Origin: SVQP01 sp045594445
GTDB lineage: Bacteria > Bacillota > Clostridia > Oscillospirales > CAG-272
Direction: 5' to 3'
Assembly (NCBI GenBank): GCA_045594445.1
Contig: JAZNYL010000011.1
Span: 1-49,570, forward strand
Length of the DNA stretch: 49,570 nt
Shown here: piece after piece, positions 34,027-42,358 of the stretch
Layout of the letters: each line of letters starts with the position of its first letter
Position numbering within the stretch: position 1 is the first letter of the stretch
Made by a program: the position numbers and the translations under genes
Notes under the pieces: generated by a model
Seen by the model: only the letters and a program-made list of their open reading frames with translations
The model's database searches: none
Told to the model about the DNA's origin: nothing

Positions 34027-34066
34027 ATTATACTACACTCACGCACTTTAGTCAAGTAAAGTGCGT
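34027..34066 (-). promoter_or_regulatory. Promoter and palindromic operator of the his operon
   Basis: On the minus strand TTGACT (34055-34050), 17-base spacer and TATAAT (34032-34027) form the promoter. The -35 box sits at the centre of a perfect inverted repeat, ACGCACTTTA-6-TAAAGTGCGT (34041-34066). A protein bound there would block RNA polymerase. No T-box or leader peptide is visible in the 30-base leader, so repression at this palindrome is the likely control. Confidence 0.75.
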
Positions 34067-34126
34067 ATAAAAATTAAAATATAATGTAAACAATTTGTAA
34101 ACCCAAAGCGATTTTGATCGGATTTA

Positions 34127-34135
34127 TGATACAAT
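34127..34135 (+). promoter_or_regulatory. Extended -10 promoter of mntP
   Basis: TGA-TACAAT (TACAAT at 34130-34135), 31 bases before the mntP start; no convincing -35 box. The leader is too short for a manganese riboswitch. Confidence 0.5.
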
Positions 34136-34166
34136 ATGCAGGTATTTACGCAGATGGAGCGAAAAA

Positions 34167-34790
34167 ATGGAATTTGAATTGATTATTTTGGCGATCGCGC
34201 TCTCTATGGACGCCTTTGCCGTTGCAATTTGCAAGGGGCTTTCCATGCAGAAGGCGACCTTGAAAAATGCCGCAATCGTGGGCGGCTGGTTTGGCGCATT
34301 TCAGGCTTTGATGCCTGCGCTGGGTTTTTTAATGGCAGGAATCCTCAACAAGTTTTTCGGAGAATACCTGGAGATGTTCACCGGGTGGATTGCTTTTATC
34401 CTGCTTGCGCTGATCGGTGCAGGCATGATCAAGGAGGCACTCTCCAAAAAAGAGGAGGAAGGTTGCCCGGATGCGTCACTTTGCGCAAAGGCTATGTTTC
34501 CCATGGCTGTTGCGACAAGCATTGACGCGATGGTCGTGGGCGTCGGTTACGGACTGCAGCCCGACATGGGACTGCCCCAGGTGCTGCTCAGCGTCACGCT
34601 GATCGGCGTGATTACCTTCACGCTCTCGGCATTGGGTGTGAAGATCGGCAACATATTCGGTGATAAATACGAAAAAAAGGCACAGCTTGCAGGCGGTATC
34701 ATTCTTTGCTTGCTGGGATTGAAAAACGTGCTTGATCAATACGGCGTCATTGATGCCGCACGAAATTGGATCACAGGTTTGTTTACGTAA
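34167..34790 (+). CDS. mntP: MntP, manganese efflux pump
   Basis: MntP (formerly YebN) exports Mn2+. The 207 residues form six hydrophobic helices arranged as two halves. Each half has the Asp motif: ALSMDAFAVAICKG near residue 11, and ATSIDAMVVGVGYG in the second half. The start follows GGAG with 6-base spacing. It is monocistronic and divergent from the his operon. Nothing suggests a link to histidine synthesis other than position. Confidence 0.93.
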   Translation: MEFELIILAIALSMDAFAVAICKGLSMQKATLKNAAIVGGWFGAFQALMPALGFLMAGILNKFFGEYLEMFTGWIAFILLALIGAGMIKEALSKKEEEGCPDASLCAKAMFPMAVATSIDAMVVGVGYGLQPDMGLPQVLLSVTLIGVITFTLSALGVKIGNIFGDKYEKKAQLAGGIILCLLGLKNVLDQYGVIDAARNWITGLFT

Positions 34791-34794
34791 AAAA

Positions 34795-34829
34795 AGAGCT
34801 GCATGGAAGGATTGCCATGCAGCCTTTTT
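34795..34829. terminator. Bidirectional terminator between mntP and the large lipoprotein
   Basis: A 9-bp stem GCTGCATGG / CCATGCAGC with an 8-base loop, flanked by A and T runs that serve both strands. Confidence 0.88.
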
Positions 34830-34832
34830 GTT

Positions 34833-37800
34833 TTATTGCGTAACGCGGAAGGAGCGAGCCTCGCCGTCCGTCATTTCAAAGGAGAACGCATAGGAGTAGG
34901 TGCCGTCATCATCACGGAAGGGCATATAGCCATCGTAGTCGTGATGCTGATACTTGTACTCTACCCATGCGCCGTTTTCATAAACCTCAATAGTGGGCTT
35001 GGTGTAGGAGTCAAAGCCGTAAACGCGCACAGCGTAAACTGCCGATCCACCGCCGTTGACGGTAAATTCTGCAACGTTGTCCTTTGCTGCAACAGTCGGC
35101 AGGTAAGTGTCTGCAATCACTGTGCCAACGCTCGCCTCGGTCTTGATGGGGGAGAGCACCGAGTCCTCTCTGACACCCAGCACGTTGGAGTCATCCTTGC
35201 TTTCGGGCTGTCCCCAAGGCAAGAGGATCATGTCAATGTGCACGGTGTCGCCTGCCCGCAGGGTAACGTCGCCTGCGTCAATCGTCAGCGTTGCAAGATT
35301 GACCGTGCCGTCAAATTGCTCCTTGAGCACGAGATTGCCGTCGAATGCCTTGCCACCGAGCACGATGGCATAGTTCTTGATCACTACAGCCATATTGACC
35401 GAGTCGGTATTCTTATGAGAGGAATCGGCGTCAATGTAATAATCAAAGTAAGCGCCGTTCTTACCAAGCTTGTAATAGTTCGTGTGCTCATTCAATTTGA
35501 GATCAACGGTCTGAGATTGATTGTTTTCGTCCAGATATCCAAGCTTTTTGTAAACGATGCTGCGGCCGTCCATGGAGAAGAACGAGAAATTGTTGACAAA
35601 ATCCTTGATCTCAAGATCCTCAAGTACAGTCAGATCCAGCGTGTAGTAGGTTCTGGTTTCGTCGGACTGCGCCATCTCCACCTGTCTGTAATCGACTTGG
35701 ATCTTACCGTCGTCAGAAAGATAAGACATATCGATGTCTACGTAAACAGGTCCGGAGGACGAAATGTCTGCGGTCTGGGATTCTGAGCCGTAGAAATTGC
35801 CATCAGCATCCGTATATTGCAGCCAGTACAATCTGCCCGCGCTGGTGTGTTGCGGCTGATTGGGCCACAGGGGTGAAGACATGGCGCGGAAGTCGGGCAG
35901 CGTCCAGTAATCCTTGCCGTAAACATAATAGGGGGCTATACAGTTGGTCTCTGTCGTACCGCAGGAGAGATGGTAATACGGTGCGATAAACTGAATGGAG
36001 GAGAGCTGCTTGAGCGGGAATTGTCCCCAATTCTGATAGAGATTGACAGATTTGAATTGCTTGGTCTCATTCTTTTCGAGCTTGACAGGGAAGATCGAGT
36101 AGCCGTAATGCATATCCTCGGGATCATACAATGGTTCTTCATATTCGCCCTTGAAGTTCTTGCAGACCTCTACGCTGATGGGCAGCAGTCTGTCAGCTTC
36201 GTCAAGTACCACACCGCACTCAAGGCATCCCGTATTGTTGGTGTGCGCAAAGATATAAATCTCACGGTCATAATCGTCTCCGACGATCTGCGAATCAACA
36301 ATATAATGCTTTTGAGGTTCTTTATAATAAGGCTTATTGAAGTCGGTGCCGTCCAGCGTGTATGTGTAACAGCCGACAAGACTGTTGTAGCCGACGTATT
36401 TTGCGTTATCGCTCTTGTTGACGATCTTGATGTCGGTCAACGGGTTACGTTCAATATAAGCCTGTCTTTCCAGCTCGTCGAACGAGTGTCCCTTGTCGGT
36501 GTAGATGCGGTGACCGATCGAGTAGCTATCATGGCTTTTCAGAGTTGTGGTAGCGGGGGTATAGGTCTGTGTGATCACGTAGTAGCCGTCCTCCAAGGTG
36601 ACGGTCACTTCACCGACGTATTGTTCCTCGGCAGGGAAAATGTAACCAAACACACCCGCATCGGTTACATCAAAGCCAACGTATTGTACCGAGGCAGCGT
36701 CAATGCCGTCAATGGAGGAGTGCTTACCGTTCTTGTCGGCAATTACAAGCGAAGATACGCGGATTTGCTCAATGCGGGTAACCATGCCGAATCCTTTCAA
36801 GCCGTGAGTGTCACCATCTGCCACCACGCGGATTTGCTGATGCATTTTGTCACCGTAAACATGCAGGTTGCGGTCAAGTTTCATGGCGGTCGCTGCAGTT
36901 GTGTTGATCTTAACCGCTTTCATTTCCGTGATCTCGATCTTCTCCCCAACCTTATCGCCACAGTCCACACGGATGGATTCCACCTTGCCCGTGTAATCGG
37001 GAATAGAAACGAGAGGAACGATGACGGTACAGTATTCATCGCCGGGCTCTACCGAGAAGGAAACATTCTGATCACCGTTAAAGCCGCCATAAGAGCCTGC
37101 TTTGAGATACAGCGTAACGTTGGACGCATACTCGGTGCGCATGGTGATTTGAATTGCGTTGTAATCCTCCGCGTTATACTTCACGTTCCAATGGAAATAG
37201 GGATCGTACGTGCTTTGTACGATTGCGGTCAGTACACCACTGTCATTCAAAGCGACAGATTCAATGTCGTGGGAGGAGGGCTTGCGCGCCTTGGCGAGCA
37301 GATCGTAGCTGCCTGCGCTCTCATCAAATTCATAAACGGAAGGCAAGAAGCCTTGATCCAGAAAATGAATATCGTAATAGTAATAACCAAATCTGTAGAT
37401 ATTGCCGCGTGCATTGTTGCCCGAGCGCGAGGAATACAGCTTGTCGCCACTTTCGGTGATGACGAATGCATCCATCGTGTCTGTCAGGTAGGCAATTCCG
37501 TTATGATTATAAAGCCCGGAGACTTGTTTGTTGTCTTTTTTATCCAGGTTGTAAACCAAACGCACGTCACCGTTCGTGATTTCTGCAGTATCACGTTTTT
37601 GATCAAGATAACGGAAGTTGATAAGATTGGCAACGTCATCGGCATAGGCGATGGTGTCGCCCCAAGCGGTGGTGTCCTGACGCGCCTGATCTGTTATGAT
37701 ATTACCCGCCTGATCCATGATAAGATCAGCGGGGACAGAAAGCTCAGCCATCTGTGTATACTCCTGTGAGGTGATATCATAGTTGAAACACTTGATGAAA

Positions 37801-38231
37801 AATGCAGCAACCATATCAGACAAAAATTGCGCTTCTCCGCCAATGCAGAGCTTGCTGCCGGACGTGTAAACAGCATGCTCGGAATAGGTCGTGCCGCGCG
37901 CATTTCCGATGATGATTTCATAATCGGAAGCCGCGTAATTGTTCTCGTTGTCCGTCATGATCTGCAAAGCGACGCCGGTCAGCTTTTCCACAGTGTCGCG
38001 GAGCAAAACGGCTGCCAAAAACGCAGGATCGTCAGCCTTGATATTGGCAGGGCGTACGATCACGTATTCACTTGCACCGTCCTTGACAAGTGTCAGGGGA
38101 GTATCCGGCGCAGGATCGGTCGTACCCGTTTCTGTATCAGTACCCGTCTCGGGCGAGGGTGGGGTCTTACACGCTGTCAGGCAGGAAAGCAGCAAAAGCA
38201 GCGCGAGCAAAAAAGGCAAAAGTCTTTTCAT
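34833..38231 (-). CDS. Very large lipoprotein of unknown function (1132 residues)
   Basis: The N-terminus is a lipoprotein signal with lipobox LTAC (Cys21), followed by a Thr/Pro/Glu-rich linker (residues 22-46). Residues about 50-175 (YVIVRPAN, LLRDTVEKLTGVAL, YEIIIGNARGTTYS) resemble the small N-terminal domain seen before GH67-type and DUF4838 carbohydrate enzymes. The rest is rich in beta strands, with many Tyr, Asp and Gly residues, and I do not recognise it. It may be several beta-sandwich domains. No catalytic motif can be claimed. It has its own perfect promoter and GGAGG 7 bases before the start, so it is expressed separately from rhaA upstream. A carbohydrate-binding or glycan-degrading surface role is a guess. 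Confidence 0.8.
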   Translation of the reverse strand: MKRLLPFLLALLLLLSCLTACKTPPSPETGTDTETGTTDPAPDTPLTLVKDGASEYVIVRPANIKADDPAFLAAVLLRDTVEKLTGVALQIMTDNENNYAASDYEIIIGNARGTTYSEHAVYTSGSKLCIGGEAQFLSDMVAAFFIKCFNYDITSQEYTQMAELSVPADLIMDQAGNIITDQARQDTTAWGDTIAYADDVANLINFRYLDQKRDTAEITNGDVRLVYNLDKKDNKQVSGLYNHNGIAYLTDTMDAFVITESGDKLYSSRSGNNARGNIYRFGYYYYDIHFLDQGFLPSVYEFDESAGSYDLLAKARKPSSHDIESVALNDSGVLTAIVQSTYDPYFHWNVKYNAEDYNAIQITMRTEYASNVTLYLKAGSYGGFNGDQNVSFSVEPGDEYCTVIVPLVSIPDYTGKVESIRVDCGDKVGEKIEITEMKAVKINTTAATAMKLDRNLHVYGDKMHQQIRVVADGDTHGLKGFGMVTRIEQIRVSSLVIADKNGKHSSIDGIDAASVQYVGFDVTDAGVFGYIFPAEEQYVGEVTVTLEDGYYVITQTYTPATTTLKSHDSYSIGHRIYTDKGHSFDELERQAYIERNPLTDIKIVNKSDNAKYVGYNSLVGCYTYTLDGTDFNKPYYKEPQKHYIVDSQIVGDDYDREIYIFAHTNNTGCLECGVVLDEADRLLPISVEVCKNFKGEYEEPLYDPEDMHYGYSIFPVKLEKNETKQFKSVNLYQNWGQFPLKQLSSIQFIAPYYHLSCGTTETNCIAPYYVYGKDYWTLPDFRAMSSPLWPNQPQHTSAGRLYWLQYTDADGNFYGSESQTADISSSGPVYVDIDMSYLSDDGKIQVDYRQVEMAQSDETRTYYTLDLTVLEDLEIKDFVNNFSFFSMDGRSIVYKKLGYLDENNQSQTVDLKLNEHTNYYKLGKNGAYFDYYIDADSSHKNTDSVNMAVVIKNYAIVLGGKAFDGNLVLKEQFDGTVNLATLTIDAGDVTLRAGDTVHIDMILLPWGQPESKDDSNVLGVREDSVLSPIKTEASVGTVIADTYLPTVAAKDNVAEFTVNGGGSAVYAVRVYGFDSYTKPTIEVYENGAWVEYKYQHHDYDGYMPFRDDDGTYSYAFSFEMTDGEARSFRVTQ

Positions 38232-38260
38232 TATTGCACCTCCATTGGTTTATTGTATTT

Positions 38261-38289
38261 ATTATACATAAATACGGTGATGCTGTCAA
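38261..38289 (-). promoter_or_regulatory. Consensus promoter of the large lipoprotein
   Basis: On the minus strand TTGACA (38289-38284), 17-base spacer, TATAAT (38266-38261). Confidence 0.92.
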
Positions 38290-38297
38290 TAGAAATA

Positions 38298-38321
38298 GGG
38301 GCAGTTGCATGCAACCGCCCC
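38298..38321 (-). terminator. Hairpin after rhaA
   Basis: On the minus strand GGGGC-G-GTTGCATGCAAC-T-GCCCC, a 24-base near-palindrome followed by TATTTCTATT. The T tail is imperfect. Confidence 0.6.
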
Positions 38322-38342
38322 ATAAAATGTTGGCTTATGTAA

Positions 38343-39587
38343 TTATCTCTTGGAGAGAACCTCAGCCTCGTATTCTTCGATTTCCTTGAACCAGCAAGAG
38401 CAACCGCAAACGTTGTTTCTCTCGCAGAATTCCATCCAGATATCGCCGAAGGGCAGAGTCTTGACTTCCTCACGCAGCATCATCAGCTTTGTGGTGTTGC
38501 CTGCATCCTGCAGAGCCTTCATCTCAGCGTTGGGAGAGAGCAGAGCATACAGCAGAGCCTTCTGAACGCTTCTCATACCGATAACCAGAGCAGCTACACG
38601 GTTGATAGAAGCATCGAAGTAGTCGGTAGCCAGGAATACTCTGTCAAGAGCATCGCAGCGAACAACTTCCATCATCATTTCTCTGGTGTCGTCGTCGAAG
38701 TTTACAACGTGGTCAGAGTCCCAACGAATGGGTCTGGTGATGTGCATAGCCAGCTTCTCGGAGAAGCAGAGCATTGCGGGCAGCTTGTCGTAAACTACTT
38801 CGGTGGGATGGTAGTGACCGTTGTCGAACAGCGGAACGATACCACGGGAGAGAGCATAGGACAGAGCGAATTCGCCGGAACCTACAGTGTAGGACTCAAC
38901 GCCGATACCGAATACCTTGGACTCAACGCAGGGGTAAACCTTGGTCTTGTCGTAGCCGCAAGCCAGAATCTCGTCCAGGGACTGAGCGTATCTCATACGG
39001 GGACCCATACGGTCAGCGGGAATATCCTTGAAGCCGTCACCGGTCCAGAAGTTGATAACGCAGGGATAGCCGGTCTCGTCTGCGAAGTACTCAGCGATCT
39101 TCATGCAGCAGATACCGTGTCTTACCCAGAACTTTCTGATCTCTTCGTCAGGAGAAGAGAGGGTCAGGCCGTTAGCCTTGGGGTGAGAGAAGTAGGTGGG
39201 GTTGAAGTCAAGGCCCATGCCGTGCTTCTTAGCAAAGTCAACCCACTTCTGGAAGTGCTTGGGTTCAAGAGCGTCTCTGTCAGCAAATTCGCCATCCTCA
39301 AAGATTGCGTAGTTTGCGTGAACGTTGAGCTTGTGAGTACCGGGGATCAGAGAGAGAGCCTTTTCAAGGTCTGCAAACAGCTGGTCGGGACCGGTTGCTC
39401 TGCCGGGATAGTTACCGGTAGTCTGAATACCGCCGGTCAGAGGGCCGTTGTTCTCGAAACCAAGAACGTCGTCTGCCTGCCAGCAGTGCATAGAAATGCG
39501 AATGTCGGAAAGCTTGGAGATCGCAGCCTCGGTGTCAACACCGTACTTAGCGTAGATCTGCTTTGCGGATTCATAGCGTTGATTCAT
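38343..39587 (-). CDS. rhaA: L-rhamnose isomerase
   Basis: RhaA converts L-rhamnose to L-rhamnulose, the first step of rhamnose breakdown. The 414-residue length is typical. Landmarks: ISMHCWQADDVLGFE, HKLNVHANYAIFED, GMGLDFNPTYFSHPKA, CVINFWTGDGFKDIPADR, PCVESKVFGIG, FDNGHYHPTE and RWDSDHVV, which include the metal-binding Glu, Asp and His residues. No rhamnulokinase or aldolase gene is in the window, so the gene stands alone. Codon use is strongly biased and GGAGG lies 8 bases upstream, suggesting high expression. Confidence 0.96.
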   Translation of the reverse strand: MNQRYESAKQIYAKYGVDTEAAISKLSDIRISMHCWQADDVLGFENNGPLTGGIQTTGNYPGRATGPDQLFADLEKALSLIPGTHKLNVHANYAIFEDGEFADRDALEPKHFQKWVDFAKKHGMGLDFNPTYFSHPKANGLTLSSPDEEIRKFWVRHGICCMKIAEYFADETGYPCVINFWTGDGFKDIPADRMGPRMRYAQSLDEILACGYDKTKVYPCVESKVFGIGVESYTVGSGEFALSYALSRGIVPLFDNGHYHPTEVVYDKLPAMLCFSEKLAMHITRPIRWDSDHVVNFDDDTREMMMEVVRCDALDRVFLATDYFDASINRVAALVIGMRSVQKALLYALLSPNAEMKALQDAGNTTKLMMLREEVKTLPFGDIWMEFCERNNVCGCSCWFKEIEEYEAEVLSKR

Positions 39588-39609
39588 TTGTGTTTCCTCC
39601 TGAATTGAT

Positions 39610-39678
39610 ATATGTACATATTTTTAGAGAACATATATAGTCAAGATACATTATACAGTATTTGACTCTGTTTTGCAA
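39610..39678 (-). promoter_or_regulatory. Promoter of rhaA with 12-bp palindrome in the leader
   Basis: On the minus strand TTGCAA (39678-39673), 17-base spacer, TATAAT (39655-39650). Downstream, in the leader, ATATGTACATAT (39610-39621) is a perfect palindrome and could be an operator. Confidence 0.7.
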
Positions 39679-39723
39679 GATGTTTTTTGAAAAAAGAGGG
39701 AATTTTTACATCGGAAATTGAGA

Positions 39724-40305
39724 TCAAGTATTTTTGACTACAATGGAGTCCTGGTCGGAAAGCGCCTGCACGTTGTAGACACCTGAAGAACGAAGATGCT
39801 CCAGATCCTCTCTTCTGTCCTCGGAATAATGGCAAATCAAAATGCCTTGATATAGTCCCAGTCCTGAAAAGTCTGAAAGTCCGAACGTGTCTTGATCATA
39901 TTTTGTTACATGAGAGAGATCGGCGGTTGCTATGTGTGCACCCGCACTACCCCCTATATAGATAGCACCGTTGCGCACCAGATCCAGGATCACCTGATCA
40001 AATCCGGATTCGCGAATTCGCTTCATAGTACCGAAGGTGTTGCCACCACTGATATAAATCACGTCAACGTCAATATAGAAGATTAACTCCGGTTGAAAGT
40101 AGTTTGCAACGTAAATGTTGTTCTTTTGAAAGCCGAATGCTGCTAAACGAGACTTGTATTTGCCGCTCTCTATCTTCTCCGGGGTGGCTTTTTCGTTTGG
40201 AAAGAATAATATCTTACATTCTGAAATCGGTTTGGGAAGATTATCGTATATAATCTTTGCAGAGGTCTGGTTTCCAAAATCACAAGATGATAAAATTAAA
40301 TTCAT
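39724..40305 (-). CDS. Peptidase S51 family protein (PepE/cyanophycinase-like)
   Basis: A 193-residue protein from ATG 40305 with the S51 fold: LSSCDFGNQTSAKI at the start, FFPNEKATPEK, YISGGNTFGTMKRI, and the nucleophile elbow IYIGGSAGAHIATADL with the catalytic Ser. Family members cleave Asp-X dipeptides or cyanophycin; this one is shorter than typical PepE, and its substrate is open. The start has only a weak GGGTG upstream. It lies 18 bases after nadE and has no promoter of its own, so it is probably made from the nadE transcript. Confidence 0.82.
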   Translation of the reverse strand: MNLILSSCDFGNQTSAKIIYDNLPKPISECKILFFPNEKATPEKIESGKYKSRLAAFGFQKNNIYVANYFQPELIFYIDVDVIYISGGNTFGTMKRIRESGFDQVILDLVRNGAIYIGGSAGAHIATADLSHVTKYDQDTFGLSDFSGLGLYQGILICHYSEDRREDLEHLRSSGVYNVQALSDQDSIVVKNT

Positions 40306-40323
40306 TGCGTCACCCGACAAGGA

Positions 40324-42216
40324 TCAAATCCCATCAATCTCACTCATCCACAGGGTAAATGTTGCGTCGGAGGGCATGCAAAGGCCGCCGCGGGGGGATG
40401 CGGTGATGGTGCTGACAGCGGGGCCGTCGGGCATGCAGGAGCGCTTGAACTGCTGGGTGAAGAAACGGCGTGCGAACACCTTGAGCCACTTTTTGATCTC
40501 GCTGTCGTCGTAGCTGCCGTCAAAGGCGTATTGTGCCAGGCGATATATCTTTGCAGGGCCAAAGCCGTAGCGCAGCGCATAGTAGATAAAGAAGTCGTGA
40601 AGCTCGTAAGGGCCGACAAGATCCTCGGTCTTTTGCGCGATGCTGCCGTTTTCGTTTGCTGGGAGCAGCTCGGGGCTGACGGGCGTGCCAAGCACGTCGT
40701 ACAGCGCGTCTGCCAAAGCGGTTTGGCCGTTTGCTTTATACTGATCAGCGGCAAAGCCTACAAGTCTGCGCACGAGCGTCTTGGGAACACCGCAGTTGAC
40801 GCTGTAGTTGGACATGTGGTCGCCGTTGTAGGTTGCCCAACCGAGTACAGACTCGGAAAGGTCACCCGTGCCGACCACAAGACCGTTGCAGCCGTTTGCC
40901 ACGTCCATAAGCACCTGTGTGCGCTCTCTTGCCTGACTGTTTTCATATACGACGTTATGATTGCTCGGATCATGTCCGATATCCTTGAAGTGCAGGGCAA
41001 CCGACTCACCGATCGGGATCTCACGGAAATCCACACCCAGCTGCTCGCAAAGCACGGTTGCATTGTTCTTGGTTCTGCTTGTCGTACCGAATCCGGGCAT
41101 GGTAATGCAGATCAGCTTATCTGCAGGCATATCAAGGGATTTCAGAGCATCCACAGCGACCAAGAGTGCCAGCGTGGAGTCAAGACCACCAGAAATGCCA
41201 AGCACAAGAGCGTCTGCATGCGCGGCCTTGATTCTTGCACGCAAGCCCTCTGACTGAATGCGCAAAATGGTTTCGTAATCACAGTTGCAAGCGGGAATGA
41301 AGGGGAGTGCGTTGACCTTTCTGGAGAGATTGGTGTCGTATGCGGTCAGCGAGAAATCAATTTCTGCAAACTCACGGTTACCCGTTTTGTTGGTAAACGC
41401 CGCATCCTTGCAACGCTCGCTGCAAAGCATCTGAACGTCAATCTCGGTTGCAATATAGTCTGCGGAAAAATCAAAGGACTTTCTTTCGGAAAGGATTGCA
41501 CCGTCTTCGGCAATGACAGCACTTGCACCGTATGCCGCATCGGTAGTGGACTCGCCTCTGCCTGCGTTGCAGTAAAGGTAAGCACAATGATTCGAATGAG
41601 ACAAAAATTGCGCTTTTGCTTTGGCTTGTGCAGCTTGTCCGACGATTTCGGGAGTTGCGTCAAGTCGGCAGATCAAAGTAGCCCCCGCTGCGCAAAGACC
41701 TTCAATCTCACCGTCACCAAAGCATACTCCGATCTTGAACTCGGGCAGCTCTGCGCAGGAGAAAACGGTGTTATTGCCAAAGTTGCAAACCTGCATACCG
41801 TCGCCAAAGGGATCAAACGCATAGGCATCATTTGCAAGCTCTGCAAAATGACGACTGTTACGTGCGTTTGCGGGAACAATACCAAGAAGCATGCCCGCAT
41901 TGCAAACTGCGGCACAGTTATAAAGCTTACCGTTGAGTACCATGGGTAAGCCGACAATGCTGACCATGTCAAGATCAGCCGTCTGCTCCAAATAAGATGC
42001 AAGCGCTGCTTTTGCGCCTGCGATCAAAGTGCTCTGATAAAACAGGTCGCCGCAAGTAGCGCCGGTCAGACAAAGCTCGGGAAATACCAGCACGCGCACG
42101 CCGTCCTGCTCGTACGCATTGCGTGCAGTTTGCGCAAGTACGTTTGCATTGTTGATGCAATCAGCAAGTCTGATCTCGGGCGCAGCTGCCGCAACCTTCA
42201 CAAATCCGTGTTTCAT
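40324..42216 (-). CDS. nadE: Glutamine-hydrolysing NAD+ synthase
   Basis: NadE amidates nicotinate adenine dinucleotide to NAD+. ATG at 42216 (630 residues) is chosen for GGAGG upstream; longer in-frame extensions cross the promoter. The N-terminal nitrilase domain (about 1-270) supplies ammonia from glutamine: VLVFPELCLTGATC with the catalytic Glu and IGVCFGDGE with the Cys. The C-terminal synthase has the ATP loop LGISGGLDSTLALL, then GTGDLSESVLGW. Divergent pncB makes the upstream precursor. Confidence 0.95.
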   Translation of the reverse strand: MKHGFVKVAAAAPEIRLADCINNANVLAQTARNAYEQDGVRVLVFPELCLTGATCGDLFYQSTLIAGAKAALASYLEQTADLDMVSIVGLPMVLNGKLYNCAAVCNAGMLLGIVPANARNSRHFAELANDAYAFDPFGDGMQVCNFGNNTVFSCAELPEFKIGVCFGDGEIEGLCAAGATLICRLDATPEIVGQAAQAKAKAQFLSHSNHCAYLYCNAGRGESTTDAAYGASAVIAEDGAILSERKSFDFSADYIATEIDVQMLCSERCKDAAFTNKTGNREFAEIDFSLTAYDTNLSRKVNALPFIPACNCDYETILRIQSEGLRARIKAAHADALVLGISGGLDSTLALLVAVDALKSLDMPADKLICITMPGFGTTSRTKNNATVLCEQLGVDFREIPIGESVALHFKDIGHDPSNHNVVYENSQARERTQVLMDVANGCNGLVVGTGDLSESVLGWATYNGDHMSNYSVNCGVPKTLVRRLVGFAADQYKANGQTALADALYDVLGTPVSPELLPANENGSIAQKTEDLVGPYELHDFFIYYALRYGFGPAKIYRLAQYAFDGSYDDSEIKKWLKVFARRFFTQQFKRSCMPDGPAVSTITASPRGGLCMPSDATFTLWMSEIDGI

Positions 42217-42246
42217 AGAAACCTCCGAAATGATAATCTTGTGTAT

Positions 42247-42280
42247 ATTATAGCATGCAAACGTAAGAATTGCAACAATT
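42247..42280 (-). promoter_or_regulatory. Promoter of nadE with overlapping inverted repeat
   Basis: On the minus strand TTGCAA (42275-42270), 17-base spacer, TATAAT (42252-42247) with extended TGC. The -35 box lies in the inverted repeat AATTG-CAA-CAATT (42268-42280), a candidate operator between nadE and pncB. Confidence 0.8.
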
Positions 42281-42293
42281 AAAGCAAATTTCA

Positions 42294-42322
42294 TTGACAA
42301 TTTCGCCTCGCTTTGATATAAT
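42294..42322 (+). promoter_or_regulatory. Consensus promoter of pncB
   Basis: TTGACA (42294-42299), 17-base spacer, TATAAT (42317-42322). Confidence 0.93.
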
Positions 42323-42358
42323 AAAGTCAATAAATATCTTATGGAAGAAGGCAACATT

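Noticed and set aside
34136..34166. Manganese riboswitch (yybP-ykoY) before mntP
   Set aside because: Only about 30 bases separate the -10 box from the start, too short for the aptamer.
35970..37769. A 599-codon plus-strand open frame
   Set aside because: It is antisense to the large lipoprotein, which has a promoter, ribosome binding site and signal peptide; the antisense frame has none.
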